Positions 1 through 6,055 of a stretch of 9,637 nucleotides of DNA are shown here, piece by piece (position 1 is the stretch's first letter; every line of letters starts with the position of its first letter). The notes beneath the pieces are model-generated. The model had not been told where the DNA came from. It made no database searches and worked only from the letters and a program-made list of their open reading frames with translations. The position numbers and the translations under genes are program-made. The DNA comes from Frankiales bacterium (GTDB lineage: Bacteria > Actinomycetota > Actinomycetes > Mycobacteriales > SCTD01). The stretch covers positions 1 through 9,637 of the forward strand of contig JAOPWK010000247.1 in assembly GCA_025965735.1 (NCBI GenBank). Direction: 5' to 3'.

Positions 1-815
1 ACGATCGCGGCGTCGGGCAGGATGCGGCCGGGTGCGGTGTCGCGCCGGCGGGCCATCGCGTCGCGGACCTCCCACAGGGCGCGGGCGGCGGCCAGCTGGC
101 GGCGGTTGCGCATGCGGTGGATGCCAGAGGTGCGGCGCCACGGGTCGGTGCGGGGTCCGGGCGGGGCCGCCAGGCGTACCGCCTCGAACTCCTCCGCGGC
201 CAGCTCCAGCTTGCCCTGCGCGCGCAGCTCCTCCTCGAGTGCGTCCCGCAGCTCGACGAGGACCTCGACGTCCAGCGCCGCGTAGACGAGCCAGGAGTCC
301 GGCAGCGGACGGGTGGACCAGTCGGCGGCGGAGTGGCCCTTCTCCAGGCGCAGGCCGAGGACGTTCTCGACCATCGCGCCGAGGCCCACGCGCTCGAAGC
401 CGGCCAGGCGCCCGGCGAGCTCGGTGTCGAAGACGCGCGGCGGGACCATCCCGATCTCGGCCAGGCAGGGGATGTCCTGCGACGCGGCGTGCAGCACCCA
501 CTCGTCGTCCTGCAGCACCGAGGACAGCTCGGACAGGTCCGGGCAGCCGATCGGGTCGATCAGCGCGGTGCCGGCGCCCTTGCGGCGCAGCTGCACGAGG
601 TAGGCGCGCTGGGAGTAGCGGTAGCCGGACGCGCGCTCGGCGTCGACGGCGACAGGGCCCGTGCCGGCGGCGAAGCGGGCGACGACCTCGGCGAGCGCGG
701 CACCGGTCTCCACGACCGGCGGCACCCCCTCGCGGGGGGCGAGCAGCAGCTCGACCTGGAGGGAGTCGTCGGCGCCGGCCACCTCCTCCTCGGGACCCGG
801 CAGGGTCGTCGTCAC
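1..815 (-). CDS. rnd: Ribonuclease D, 3'-to-5' exoribonuclease (3' end cut by window edge)
   Basis: This is an RNase D-like exonuclease of the DEDDy superfamily, expected to trim the 3' ends of structured RNAs such as tRNA precursors in the cytoplasm. Reading the minus strand from the GTG at 815 gives 271 codons before the window ends, so the C-terminus is missing. The exonuclease domain spans about residues 35-200. The Asp-x-Glu pair is D58/E60 (VDAE), a further Asp is D114 in HAASQDI, and the YxxxD motif is Y178-D182 (YAALD). An HRDC-like helical domain begins near residue 222 (RTDPWRR...) and runs off the edge. The GTG start has no Shine-Dalgarno; a TACCCT hexamer lies 8 bases upstream, so a leaderless start is plausible. 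A second in-frame GTG at codon 12 follows a GAGGAGGAG run and is the alternative start. The gene lies 27 bases downstream of the response regulator on the same strand, so co-transcription is possible. Family call is firm; the exact start is less so. Confidence 0.93.
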   Translation of the reverse strand, partial: MTTTLPGPEEEVAGADDSLQVELLLAPREGVPPVVETGAALAEVVARFAAGTGPVAVDAERASGYRYSQRAYLVQLRRKGAGTALIDPIGCPDLSELSSVLQDDEWVLHAASQDIPCLAEIGMVPPRVFDTELAGRLAGFERVGLGAMVENVLGLRLEKGHSAADWSTRPLPDSWLVYAALDVEVLVELRDALEEELRAQGKLELAAEEFEAVRLAAPPGPRTDPWRRTSGIHRMRNRRQLAAARALWEVRDAMARRRDTAPGRILPDAAI

Positions 816-823
816 AAGGCAGG

Positions 824-829
824 AGGGTA
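824..829 (-). promoter_or_regulatory. Possible -10 element for rnd (TACCCT)
   Basis: On the minus strand TACCCT fits the TANNNT pattern of actinobacterial -10 elements and ends 8 bases before the GTG of the ribonuclease D gene, which lacks a Shine-Dalgarno sequence. I see no convincing -35. If real, it gives rnd its own near-leaderless transcript besides read-through from the regulator gene. An imperfect palindrome, GGGAACCGGTCCC (831-843), lies just upstream and touches the regulator's stop codon. Confidence 0.35.
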
Positions 830-842
830 CGGGAACCGGTCC

Positions 843-1538
843 CTAGCGGATGACTCCGGCGCGCATCGCCATGGCGACCATCTCGGCGCGGTCGCCGGTG
901 CCGAGCTTGCGGGCGATCCGGGCCAGGTGCGACTTCACGGTCAGCGCGGACAGCCCGAGCTGCTCGCCGATCTGCTTGTTGGACTGGCCGTCGGCGACCA
1001 GGCGCAGGACCTCGATCTCGCGGCCGGACAGCTCGCTGACGCCGCTGTCGGCGGGACCGCCGCGCAGGCCGGCGGCCAGCAGGGAGGCGACCGACGGGTC
1101 GGCGTAGACGCCGCCGTCGAGCACCCGCCGGACGCCGTCGGCCACGACGAGCGGGGACGCGGACTTGAGCAGGTAGCCCTGGGCGCCGGCCACGAAGGCG
1201 GCGCGCACGGAGTAGGGGTCGTCGGCGGCAGACAGCACGACCAGCTTCTGCCAGCCGGCGGCGCGCAGGTCGGCGAGCAGGTCGAGCCCGGAGCCGTCCG
1301 GCGGGCCGAGGTCCAGCACGCACAGCTCGCGGGGGCCGGAGACGTTGGCGCGGGCGCGGGCCTCGCCGACGGTGGCGGCCTCGACGACCTCACGGGCGCC
1401 CATGAGCTTGAGGCGGTTGACCATCGACTCGCGCACCAGCGGGTGGTCGTCGACGACCATGGCCGAGAAGCCGGGCGACTCGGTGCTCGCGGTTTGCGTG
1501 GGGATGGCCTGAACGACACCCTCGAGACCGGCAGTCAC
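843..1538 (-). CDS. NarL/LuxR-family response regulator transcription factor
   Basis: This 231-residue two-component response regulator binds DNA when phosphorylated. The receiver domain covers about residues 25-145: the acidic pair D30/D31 (VVDDHP), the phospho-acceptor D76 in LDLGPPDGSG, the switch Ser S103 and the conserved K125 (LLKS). The LuxR-type helix-turn-helix covers 170-231 (LSGREIEVLRLVADGQSNKQ, then LTVKSHLARI). I chose the GTG at 1538 because GGAGG on the minus strand (1544-1548) sits five bases upstream; the frame stays open far beyond, but that extension is antisense to the protease. An N-terminal tail of about 26 residues precedes the receiver domain. Pro79, where Leu or Met is usual beside the conserved Pro80, is a small oddity. 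It is divergent from the protease/membrane/kinase operon and is the natural partner of that kinase, and sits upstream of rnd. Its target promoters are not visible; self-regulation from the shared 186-base intergenic region is an inference. Confidence 0.93.
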   Translation of the reverse strand: MTAGLEGVVQAIPTQTASTESPGFSAMVVDDHPLVRESMVNRLKLMGAREVVEAATVGEARARANVSGPRELCVLDLGPPDGSGLDLLADLRAAGWQKLVVLSAADDPYSVRAAFVAGAQGYLLKSASPLVVADGVRRVLDGGVYADPSVASLLAAGLRGGPADSGVSELSGREIEVLRLVADGQSNKQIGEQLGLSALTVKSHLARIARKLGTGDRAEMVAMAMRAGVIR

Positions 1539-1543
1539 TGCGT

Positions 1544-1548
1544 CCTCC
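1544..1548 (-). promoter_or_regulatory. Ribosome binding site of the response regulator
   Basis: GGAGG on the minus strand, five bases before the GTG at 1538. It decides the start over the in-frame GTG at 1550, which lacks such a site, and over the long open extension. Confidence 0.75.
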
Positions 1549-1713
1549 ACTCGCTGAGCCGGCGGAAGCGCCCGCCGTCGAAGCGTGCATCGGCCGTGCC
1601 GGGCGCCATCTGTAGCGCAGTGGGCCGATCGGCGCAGCGTCGTCTGCGGCGCAGGCACTAGTCCGAACGGGCGACAGGCCCTCGAACCGCTGGAGTCGGA
1701 GGCACCTGCTGCC

Positions 1714-1720
1714 GAGGAAG
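1714..1720 (+). promoter_or_regulatory. Ribosome binding site of the S8 protease
   Basis: GAGGAAG ends four bases before the GTG at 1725; its GAGG core ends seven bases before. Since the frame is closed by a TAG at 1659 and contains no other ATG or GTG between there and 1725, it supports the chosen start. Confidence 0.6.
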
Positions 1721-1724
1721 ACGT

Positions 1725-3089
1725 GTGCCCCCTGCTCCCGCTCAGCCTCTGCTGCACGCCCTGCTGGGCGCGTCGCTGCTCGCTGCCTCGGGCGCCGCTG
1801 TCCTGCAGCCACCGCCTCTGCGTGCGGTCGTGACGTACGACGGGACGGCCCCGGAGCTGCGCGGCCTCGAGGTGCTGCAGTCCCTCCCCGCGGTCTCCGC
1901 GCTGGTCGTGGAGGGCTCCGCGGCTGCGCTCACCCGGGCTGCCCGGACCGCCGGGGTGCGCGGGATCAGCCCCGACGCCGCGGTCAGCTTCACCGGCGAA
2001 CCCGCCGAGGGGAAGGGCGTCCGCGCGGCCGCTCACCTCGGGGGTGCGGCCGGACAGCGCGGCGCCGGTCGCGGCGTCCGCATCGCCGTCGTGGACACCG
2101 GCGTCACCGACACCGCTGCGCTGAACCGCGCCTCCGGTCGGCTCGTGGACGCCTTCGATACCGCCACCACGCCCAACCGCGGCGGCCTGACGGACGGCTA
2201 CGGGCACGGCACCTTCATGGCCTCCGTCATCGCCGGCGGGCCGGTCGACGACGCGGCCGTCGGCGTCGCCCCGGCGGCGACGGTGCTCGTGGTCCGGGTG
2301 GCCCAGGCTGACGGCAGCACCCGGCTCTCGCAGGTCCTCCGCGGCCTGGACTGGGTCGCCCGCAACGCCGCCCGGGTCGACGTCGCCAACCTCTCCTTCA
2401 GCTACACCCGGCCGGGCACCGCGTACGGCGCTGACCCGCTGACCGACGCCGTCGAGGCCGTACGGGACGCCGGCGTCAGCGTGGTCGTGTCGGCCGGGAA
2501 CGACCCGTCGCTCGTCGGGGACCCCGGCTTCACCCCCCGCGCCCTCACCGTCGGCGCCGCCGACCTGAGCGCGCGGCAGCGCATCGTGGCGTCCTTCAGC
2601 GGCAGCGCCGTCGTCGCCGGCGTGCAGAAGCCGGACGTCGTTGCCAGCGGGGTGGGCGTGCTCGGCGTGCTGCCGCCGTCGTCCGTCATCGCGAAGAAGC
2701 ACCAGGCGGCCCGGCACCGCAACCTGTGGCGCGGCAGCGGCACCAGCCAGGCCACCGCCGTGACCAGCGGCGCGGCGGCCCTGCTGCTGCAGCAGCACCC
2801 GGACGCCACGCCTGCACAGGTCAAGGCCGCGCTGCGGCGCGGGGCCGACGACCTGGACGGAGAGCGGGACGGTGCCGGCCTGCTGACCCTCGGCCCGGTG
2901 GCCGCCGACGCCATCGACGACCCGGCGTACGGCCCAGGCACGGGCGACTCCACGGGTGAGGGCTCCTTCGACGCGAACGCGTGGAGCGCGAACAGCTGGT
3001 CGGCGAACAGCTGGAGCGCGAACTCGTGGAGCGCCAACAGCTGGAGCGCGAACTCCTGGTCGGCCAACAGCTGGTCATGGGCGCGATGA
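1725..3089 (+). CDS. Secreted subtilisin-like (S8) serine protease with C-terminal SANSW repeats
   Basis: This 454-residue exported subtilase has a hydrophobic N-terminus (about residues 8-27) that looks like a signal peptide, although its n-region carries no Arg or Lys. Residues about 33-90 resemble an I9-type inhibitory propeptide (VVTYDG, then VSALVVEG). The catalytic domain runs from about 112 to 400 with all key residues: Asp124 (IAVVDTGV), His161 (GHGTFMAS), oxyanion Asn259 (VSAGND) and Ser341 (GSGTSQA). The tail is DANAW (416-420), six SANSW units (421-450) and SWAR. There is no C-terminal membrane anchor or sortase motif, so the tail may mediate surface attachment, be cleaved off, or carry a signal; this is inference. 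It is the first gene of a trio: its TGA overlaps the ATG of the membrane GAF gene, which in turn overlaps the histidine kinase. The divergent response regulator probably completes the module. An active protease is well supported; its substrate is unknown. Confidence 0.93.
   Translation: MPPAPAQPLLHALLGASLLAASGAAVLQPPPLRAVVTYDGTAPELRGLEVLQSLPAVSALVVEGSAAALTRAARTAGVRGISPDAAVSFTGEPAEGKGVRAAAHLGGAAGQRGAGRGVRIAVVDTGVTDTAALNRASGRLVDAFDTATTPNRGGLTDGYGHGTFMASVIAGGPVDDAAVGVAPAATVLVVRVAQADGSTRLSQVLRGLDWVARNAARVDVANLSFSYTRPGTAYGADPLTDAVEAVRDAGVSVVVSAGNDPSLVGDPGFTPRALTVGAADLSARQRIVASFSGSAVVAGVQKPDVVASGVGVLGVLPPSSVIAKKHQAARHRNLWRGSGTSQATAVTSGAAALLLQQHPDATPAQVKAALRRGADDLDGERDGAGLLTLGPVAADAIDDPAYGPGTGDSTGEGSFDANAWSANSWSANSWSANSWSANSWSANSWSANSWSWAR
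2970..3074 (+). repeat. Seven tandem 15-bp units encoding DANAW and six SANSW pentapeptides
   Basis: Seven in-frame 15-base units start at 2970, 2985, 3000, 3015, 3030, 3045 and 3060. The first encodes DANAW and the rest SANSW. The Ser codons vary (AGC, TCG, TCC) and the Ala codons alternate (GCG, GCC), whereas Asn (AAC) and Trp (TGG) never vary. Synonymous variation with constant protein suggests maintenance by selection on the peptide rather than fresh DNA slippage. The tract ends 12 bases before the protease stop codon. Confidence 0.95.
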
Positions 3090-4489
3090 GGCGCCAGCCG
3101 CCCGGGCGCACCGTCCGGCTCGTCGGCGCCCTCAGCCTGCTCCTCGCCCTGGCGCTCTGCGTCCTGACCGGCTGGGGCGACGTCGCCTGGTGGTCCGTGC
3201 CGCTGCTCGCCGCCGCCGTCGCGGGTTCCGAGATCGCGGTCGTCCACCTGCAGTTCGGGCGTCAGCGCTGGACCTTCTCGCTCACCGAGGGCGCCCTCGG
3301 TGCCGCGCTCGCCCTCGGCACCGGCGCCTGGACGGTGCTGGCCGTCGGCATCGGCGTCGCCGTCGCGCAGCACGTCCGGCACCAGCCCCGCCTCAAGCGG
3401 CAGTTCAACGTCGCGCAGTTCATGGCGGCGACCGCGGTCGGGCAGGCGCTGGCCGCGCTCGTCGGCGGGGGCATCCTCGGTGCCTGCGTCGGGATGGCCG
3501 GCTTCTGGCTGGTCAACTACGTGCTCGTCGCGGTGGCCGTCTCGCTCACCTCGCAGCGGCCGTTCCGCTCGCTGGTCACCAGCAGCGCCCCGCTGTCCGC
3601 GCTGCACACCGCCGGCAACTCCTCCATCGGCCTGCTCGCCGCCTACCTCGGAGCCGAGGCGCCGCTCGGCCTGCTGGGCCTGGTCGTGCCGCTCGCCCTG
3701 CTCTGGAGCTCGTACGACCAGCAGACCCGCCGCGCCGCCGAGGCCCGGCTGTTCGCCGAGCTGGCGCGGGGCCAGGAGCGCGAGACAGGCCGGTCCAGCG
3801 ACGTCTCCGCCCAGGTCGTCGTCACCGCCGCCGCGCGGCTGCTCGGCGGCGCCGACGTCGAGCTGGTGCTGCTCGCCTCGGACGGACCGGTCCGCTACGT
3901 CGGCGACGAGACCGGCGTGCCGGACCGCAAGCGCGTCAGCTCGGACGTGTTCGACGAGGCGTGGGTGCTGCGCGCGCTCGGCGAGCGCCGCGTGACGACC
4001 GGCCGTCACGACAGCCGCCCGTACGTCAGCGCCGTCCTCGGCGACCCGGACGCACCGCTCGCGGTCCTGCGCGCCCAGCGCGGGCCGGACGCCGCCGGCT
4101 TCGACCGCAACGAGCTGCGCCTCGCGCAGGTGCTCGTCGGGCAGGCCGAGGCGTGGCTGTCGGTCGCCGACCTGGCTGCCCGCAACTCCGCCGCCGCCGC
4201 CCGCGTGGACCTCGCCGACGAGGCAGCCCGCGCGCTGTCCGACATCGGTGCGGCCACCGCACCGGCCCTGCTGGTGCTGCGCGAGTCCGCCGACCGGCTG
4301 GCCCGGCTGGCTGATTCCGCCGGCGGCGTCGACGACATCGTCCAGGAGCTGCACCTGGTCGAGCGGGCCGTCGCCTCCCTGCTGGGCGCGGTCGCGCTGG
4401 CCGCCGAGCCCGACCTGCTGCGCGCGTCCGACGAGGCGCCGCCTACGCGCAGCGAGTCGGACTGGACCACCACCGGAGTGCTGCGGTGA
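3086..4489 (+). CDS. Multi-pass membrane protein with a C-terminal GAF-like domain
   Basis: This protein has 467 residues from the ATG at 3086. I count about six hydrophobic segments, near residues 11-28, 35-53, 68-94, 107-125, 128-150 and 186-210. A conserved-looking loop, RHQPRLKRQFNVAQ (98-111), recalls membrane modules of other actinobacterial signalling proteins. A helical linker (about 215-235) leads to a GAF-like domain (about 235-370), ending in the typical FDRNELRLAQVLVGQAE. A mostly helical tail follows. I see no kinase, cyclase or phosphodiesterase motif, so it is probably a sensor or scaffold for the kinase it is coupled to. The chosen start overlaps the protease stop as ATGA; ATG 3077 is an alternative, and the frame stays open back to a GTG at 2981 inside the repeat tract. 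No good Shine-Dalgarno is seen, so translational coupling is likely. Its stop overlaps the kinase start as GTGA. The ligand is unknown. Confidence 0.8.
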   Translation: MRRQPPGRTVRLVGALSLLLALALCVLTGWGDVAWWSVPLLAAAVAGSEIAVVHLQFGRQRWTFSLTEGALGAALALGTGAWTVLAVGIGVAVAQHVRHQPRLKRQFNVAQFMAATAVGQALAALVGGGILGACVGMAGFWLVNYVLVAVAVSLTSQRPFRSLVTSSAPLSALHTAGNSSIGLLAAYLGAEAPLGLLGLVVPLALLWSSYDQQTRRAAEARLFAELARGQERETGRSSDVSAQVVVTAAARLLGGADVELVLLASDGPVRYVGDETGVPDRKRVSSDVFDEAWVLRALGERRVTTGRHDSRPYVSAVLGDPDAPLAVLRAQRGPDAAGFDRNELRLAQVLVGQAEAWLSVADLAARNSAAAARVDLADEAARALSDIGAATAPALLVLRESADRLARLADSAGGVDDIVQELHLVERAVASLLGAVALAAEPDLLRASDEAPPTRSESDWTTTGVLR

Positions 4490-5574
4490 CCCGGCCCGCG
4501 CTGCCGCTCGCGGTGTGGGCGGGCGTGCTCTGCGGCGGCGCGGTCGTCGGGACCGTCGCCACGACGGCGCTCGTGCTCGGGGTCCGCGGCGGGCTGGACC
4601 TGCGCGCCGCTGAGGCGCTGGGGGCGGGTGGCCTGGTCGGCCTGCTGCTGGTGTCGCTCGCCGTCACCGGCGCCGTGCAGCTCGCGGCCGCGCTGCGCCG
4701 GCTGCGCTCCAACGCGCTGCTGCGCCTGCGTGAGCCGTCCGGCCCGGTCAGCGCCACCAGCGAGCTGGTGACCACCACGACCATCGAGTTGGCCGAGCTG
4801 GCCAAGGTGCTCGACGCGCTGCACCTGCGGGTGCGCGTCGCCGACGACCTGGGGGAGCGGCGCCGGCTCGAGGCCGAGACCGCCGGAGCGGGCGTGTTCG
4901 AGCTGCTCTCCGGGCTCGTCGCCGCCGAGGAGGGCGCCCGCGGCCAGCTGGCCGCCGAGCTGCACGACACCGTCGCCCAGTCGCTGATGATCGCTCGCGG
5001 CCTGCTCGCGACCAAGCCGTCGTCGCCGGAGGACATCGCCAAGCTCACCGACTACGTCGAGGACGCCGAGGAGCAGGTCCGCGCCGTCATGGCCCGCACC
5101 CGGCCGCCGGCGCTCCGCGAGGGCGACCTGGCCTCCGCGGTCGGCGGGCTGCGGGCCGACATGGAGGCGCGGTACGGCCTGGTCGTGCACGTCGAGTGGC
5201 CGACCTCGCCGTACCCGCTGCCGCTGGCCGCCGCCATCACCGTCTACCGCTTCTTCCAGGAGGCGCTGCTCAACGTCGTCAAGCACGCCGACGTGGACGA
5301 CGCCTACCTGCGGCTGCACGTGGAGCAGGACGCCGTCTGCGCCGAGGTGCGCGACGAGGGCCCGGGCTTCGACCCCACCACCGTCAGGCCGGACCGCGGC
5401 CGGCACGTCGGCCTCGGCCTGCTGCGCGAGCGCGCCCGGCTCTCCGGCGGAGGCGTGGACGTGGACAGCGTCCTGGGCGAGGGCACGTCCCTGCGGCTGC
5501 GCCTGCCCCGTTCGGCGCAGGTCGCGCCGGGCGACCTCGCGGTGCCGGACCAGCGGGCGGCCGCGCGCGTCTGA
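4486..5574 (+). CDS. Sensor histidine kinase, NarL/DegS type (HisKA_3 plus HATPase_c)
   Basis: This 362-residue membrane histidine kinase has two hydrophobic segments (about residues 6-31 and 43-70) with almost no extracellular loop. A HAMP-like stretch follows (about 71-125, with ELAELAKVLDALHLRVR). The HisKA_3 phospho-acceptor is His160 (AAELHDTVAQSL). The ATPase domain has the N-box Asn263 (FFQEALLNVVKHA), a G1 box at 290-295 (DEGPGF) and a G2 box with G309/G311 (VGLGLLRERA). The GTG start shares bases with the previous stop (GTGA at 4486-4489), so translation is probably coupled to the membrane GAF gene. The tiny outer loop suggests that it does not bind an extracellular ligand itself and may take its input from the GAF protein. 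The HisKA_3 class pairs with NarL-type regulators, matching the divergent regulator at 843-1538; the partnership is inferred from class and proximity. Confidence 0.93.
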   Translation: MTRPALPLAVWAGVLCGGAVVGTVATTALVLGVRGGLDLRAAEALGAGGLVGLLLVSLAVTGAVQLAAALRRLRSNALLRLREPSGPVSATSELVTTTTIELAELAKVLDALHLRVRVADDLGERRRLEAETAGAGVFELLSGLVAAEEGARGQLAAELHDTVAQSLMIARGLLATKPSSPEDIAKLTDYVEDAEEQVRAVMARTRPPALREGDLASAVGGLRADMEARYGLVVHVEWPTSPYPLPLAAAITVYRFFQEALLNVVKHADVDDAYLRLHVEQDAVCAEVRDEGPGFDPTTVRPDRGRHVGLGLLRERARLSGGGVDVDSVLGEGTSLRLRLPRSAQVAPGDLAVPDQRAAARV

Positions 5575-5617
5575 CCGGGCCTGTGGGAGCGTTCCGGGGC
5601 AGGTCGGACACGGCGAC

Positions 5618-5624
5618 AGGGGGA
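5618..5624 (+). promoter_or_regulatory. Likely ribosome binding site of the cNMP-binding-domain gene
   Basis: AGGGGGA lies four bases before the GTG at 5629. Spacing is slightly short but it is the only purine-rich run in the 54-base gap after the kinase gene. I see no clear promoter in that gap, so read-through from the kinase operon is likely. Confidence 0.5.
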
Positions 5625-5628
5625 CCCG

Positions 5629-6042
5629 GTGCTGGGACGCGAGCACAAGGAGCTGGCCGCGCGGCTGGCCGGCTTCGAGGCGTTCTCCGATTGCGAGCAG
5701 GCCGACCTCGTCGCCCTGGCCAAGGTCGGCCGGGTCACCACGATGCCGGCCCAGTGGACGTTCGTGCACGAGGGCACGCCCGCCGACGCGGTCTACGTGC
5801 TGCTCGCCGGCTCCGCCCGCGTCCTGACGGGGGGCCAGGAGCGGGCGGTGCTCCAGCCCGGCGCGGTCATCGGCGAGATGGCGCTGCTCGGCCACAGCCT
5901 GCGCTCGGCCAGCCTGGTCAGCGCCGAGCCGGTGGAGGCGCTGCGGGTGGAGTACGACGCGCTCGCGACGCTGCTGGAGGAGCGGCCGCGGCTGCAGCAG
6001 AGCGTCGGCGCGGTGTACGAGCAGCACCGCGCGCAGGACTGA
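5629..6042 (+). CDS. Stand-alone cyclic-nucleotide-binding-domain protein
   Basis: This 137-residue protein consists of a single Crp/PKA-type cyclic nucleotide-binding fold and nothing else: no helix-turn-helix follows, unlike the Crp/Fnr regulators. The beta-roll runs from about residue 16 (GFEAFSD) to 115. The phosphate-binding cassette is recognisable at 81-96 (IGEMALLGHSLRSASL), with Gly82, Glu83 and Arg92 in the positions that contact the ribose and phosphate in ligand-binding members, so binding of cAMP or a related nucleotide is plausible. There is no signal peptide or membrane segment, so it should be cytoplasmic. It lies 54 bases after the histidine kinase on the same strand and may belong to that operon as an accessory sensor or partner-binding module; this is inference. 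It converges on the DUF3000 gene with 13 bases between the stops. The domain is clear; the role is unknown. Confidence 0.85.
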   Translation: MLGREHKELAARLAGFEAFSDCEQADLVALAKVGRVTTMPAQWTFVHEGTPADAVYVLLAGSARVLTGGQERAVLQPGAVIGEMALLGHSLRSASLVSAEPVEALRVEYDALATLLEERPRLQQSVGAVYEQHRAQD

Positions 6043-6055
6043 CGCGCGCCCCCAC

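Larger units (their letters stand above)
1539..1724. promoter_or_regulatory. Divergent intergenic region between response regulator and protease operon
   Basis: These 186 bases separate the starts of the regulator (minus) and the protease (plus), so they must hold promoters for at least one, probably both. I could not find a convincing TANNNT hexamer at a good distance from either start. The loosely spaced inverted arms GCGCCCG (1568-1574) and CGGGCGC (1600-1606), and the ACTAGT palindrome at 1658-1663, are the only visible symmetry. Both coding starts have a Shine-Dalgarno sequence, unlike most genes in the window, so these transcripts probably have leaders. Confidence 0.5.

Noticed and set aside
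32..1661. Long plus-strand open frames at the left end (273 and 514 codons)
   Set aside because: They are antisense to ribonuclease D and the response regulator, both of which have clear catalytic motifs; their translations are Arg/Pro/Gly-rich low-complexity shadows.
1539..2798. Upstream extension of the response regulator frame, giving 651 codons
   Set aside because: The extension is antisense to the S8 protease, has no domain, and the regulator has a good ribosome binding site at 1544-1548 with a GTG at 1538.
2970..3074. Tandem 15-bp units as a CRISPR array or mobile-element repeat
   Set aside because: There are no spacers; the units are contiguous, in frame and encode a constant pentapeptide, so they are a coding repeat.
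2956..4314. Plus-strand frame of 452 codons overlapping the membrane GAF gene
   Set aside because: Arg/Ala/Pro-rich out-of-frame shadow; the overlapping frame has membrane helices and a GAF-like pattern.
5575..5628. Possible terminator between the kinase and cNMP genes
   Set aside because: Only scattered CCTG/CAGG complementarity is visible, with no continuous stem and no T-run.
2402..6027. Two minus-strand open frames of about 650 and 673 codons
   Set aside because: They are opposite the protease, membrane GAF, kinase and cNMP genes and read as low-complexity Gly/Ala/Arg text with no recognisable motif; typical of very GC-rich DNA.
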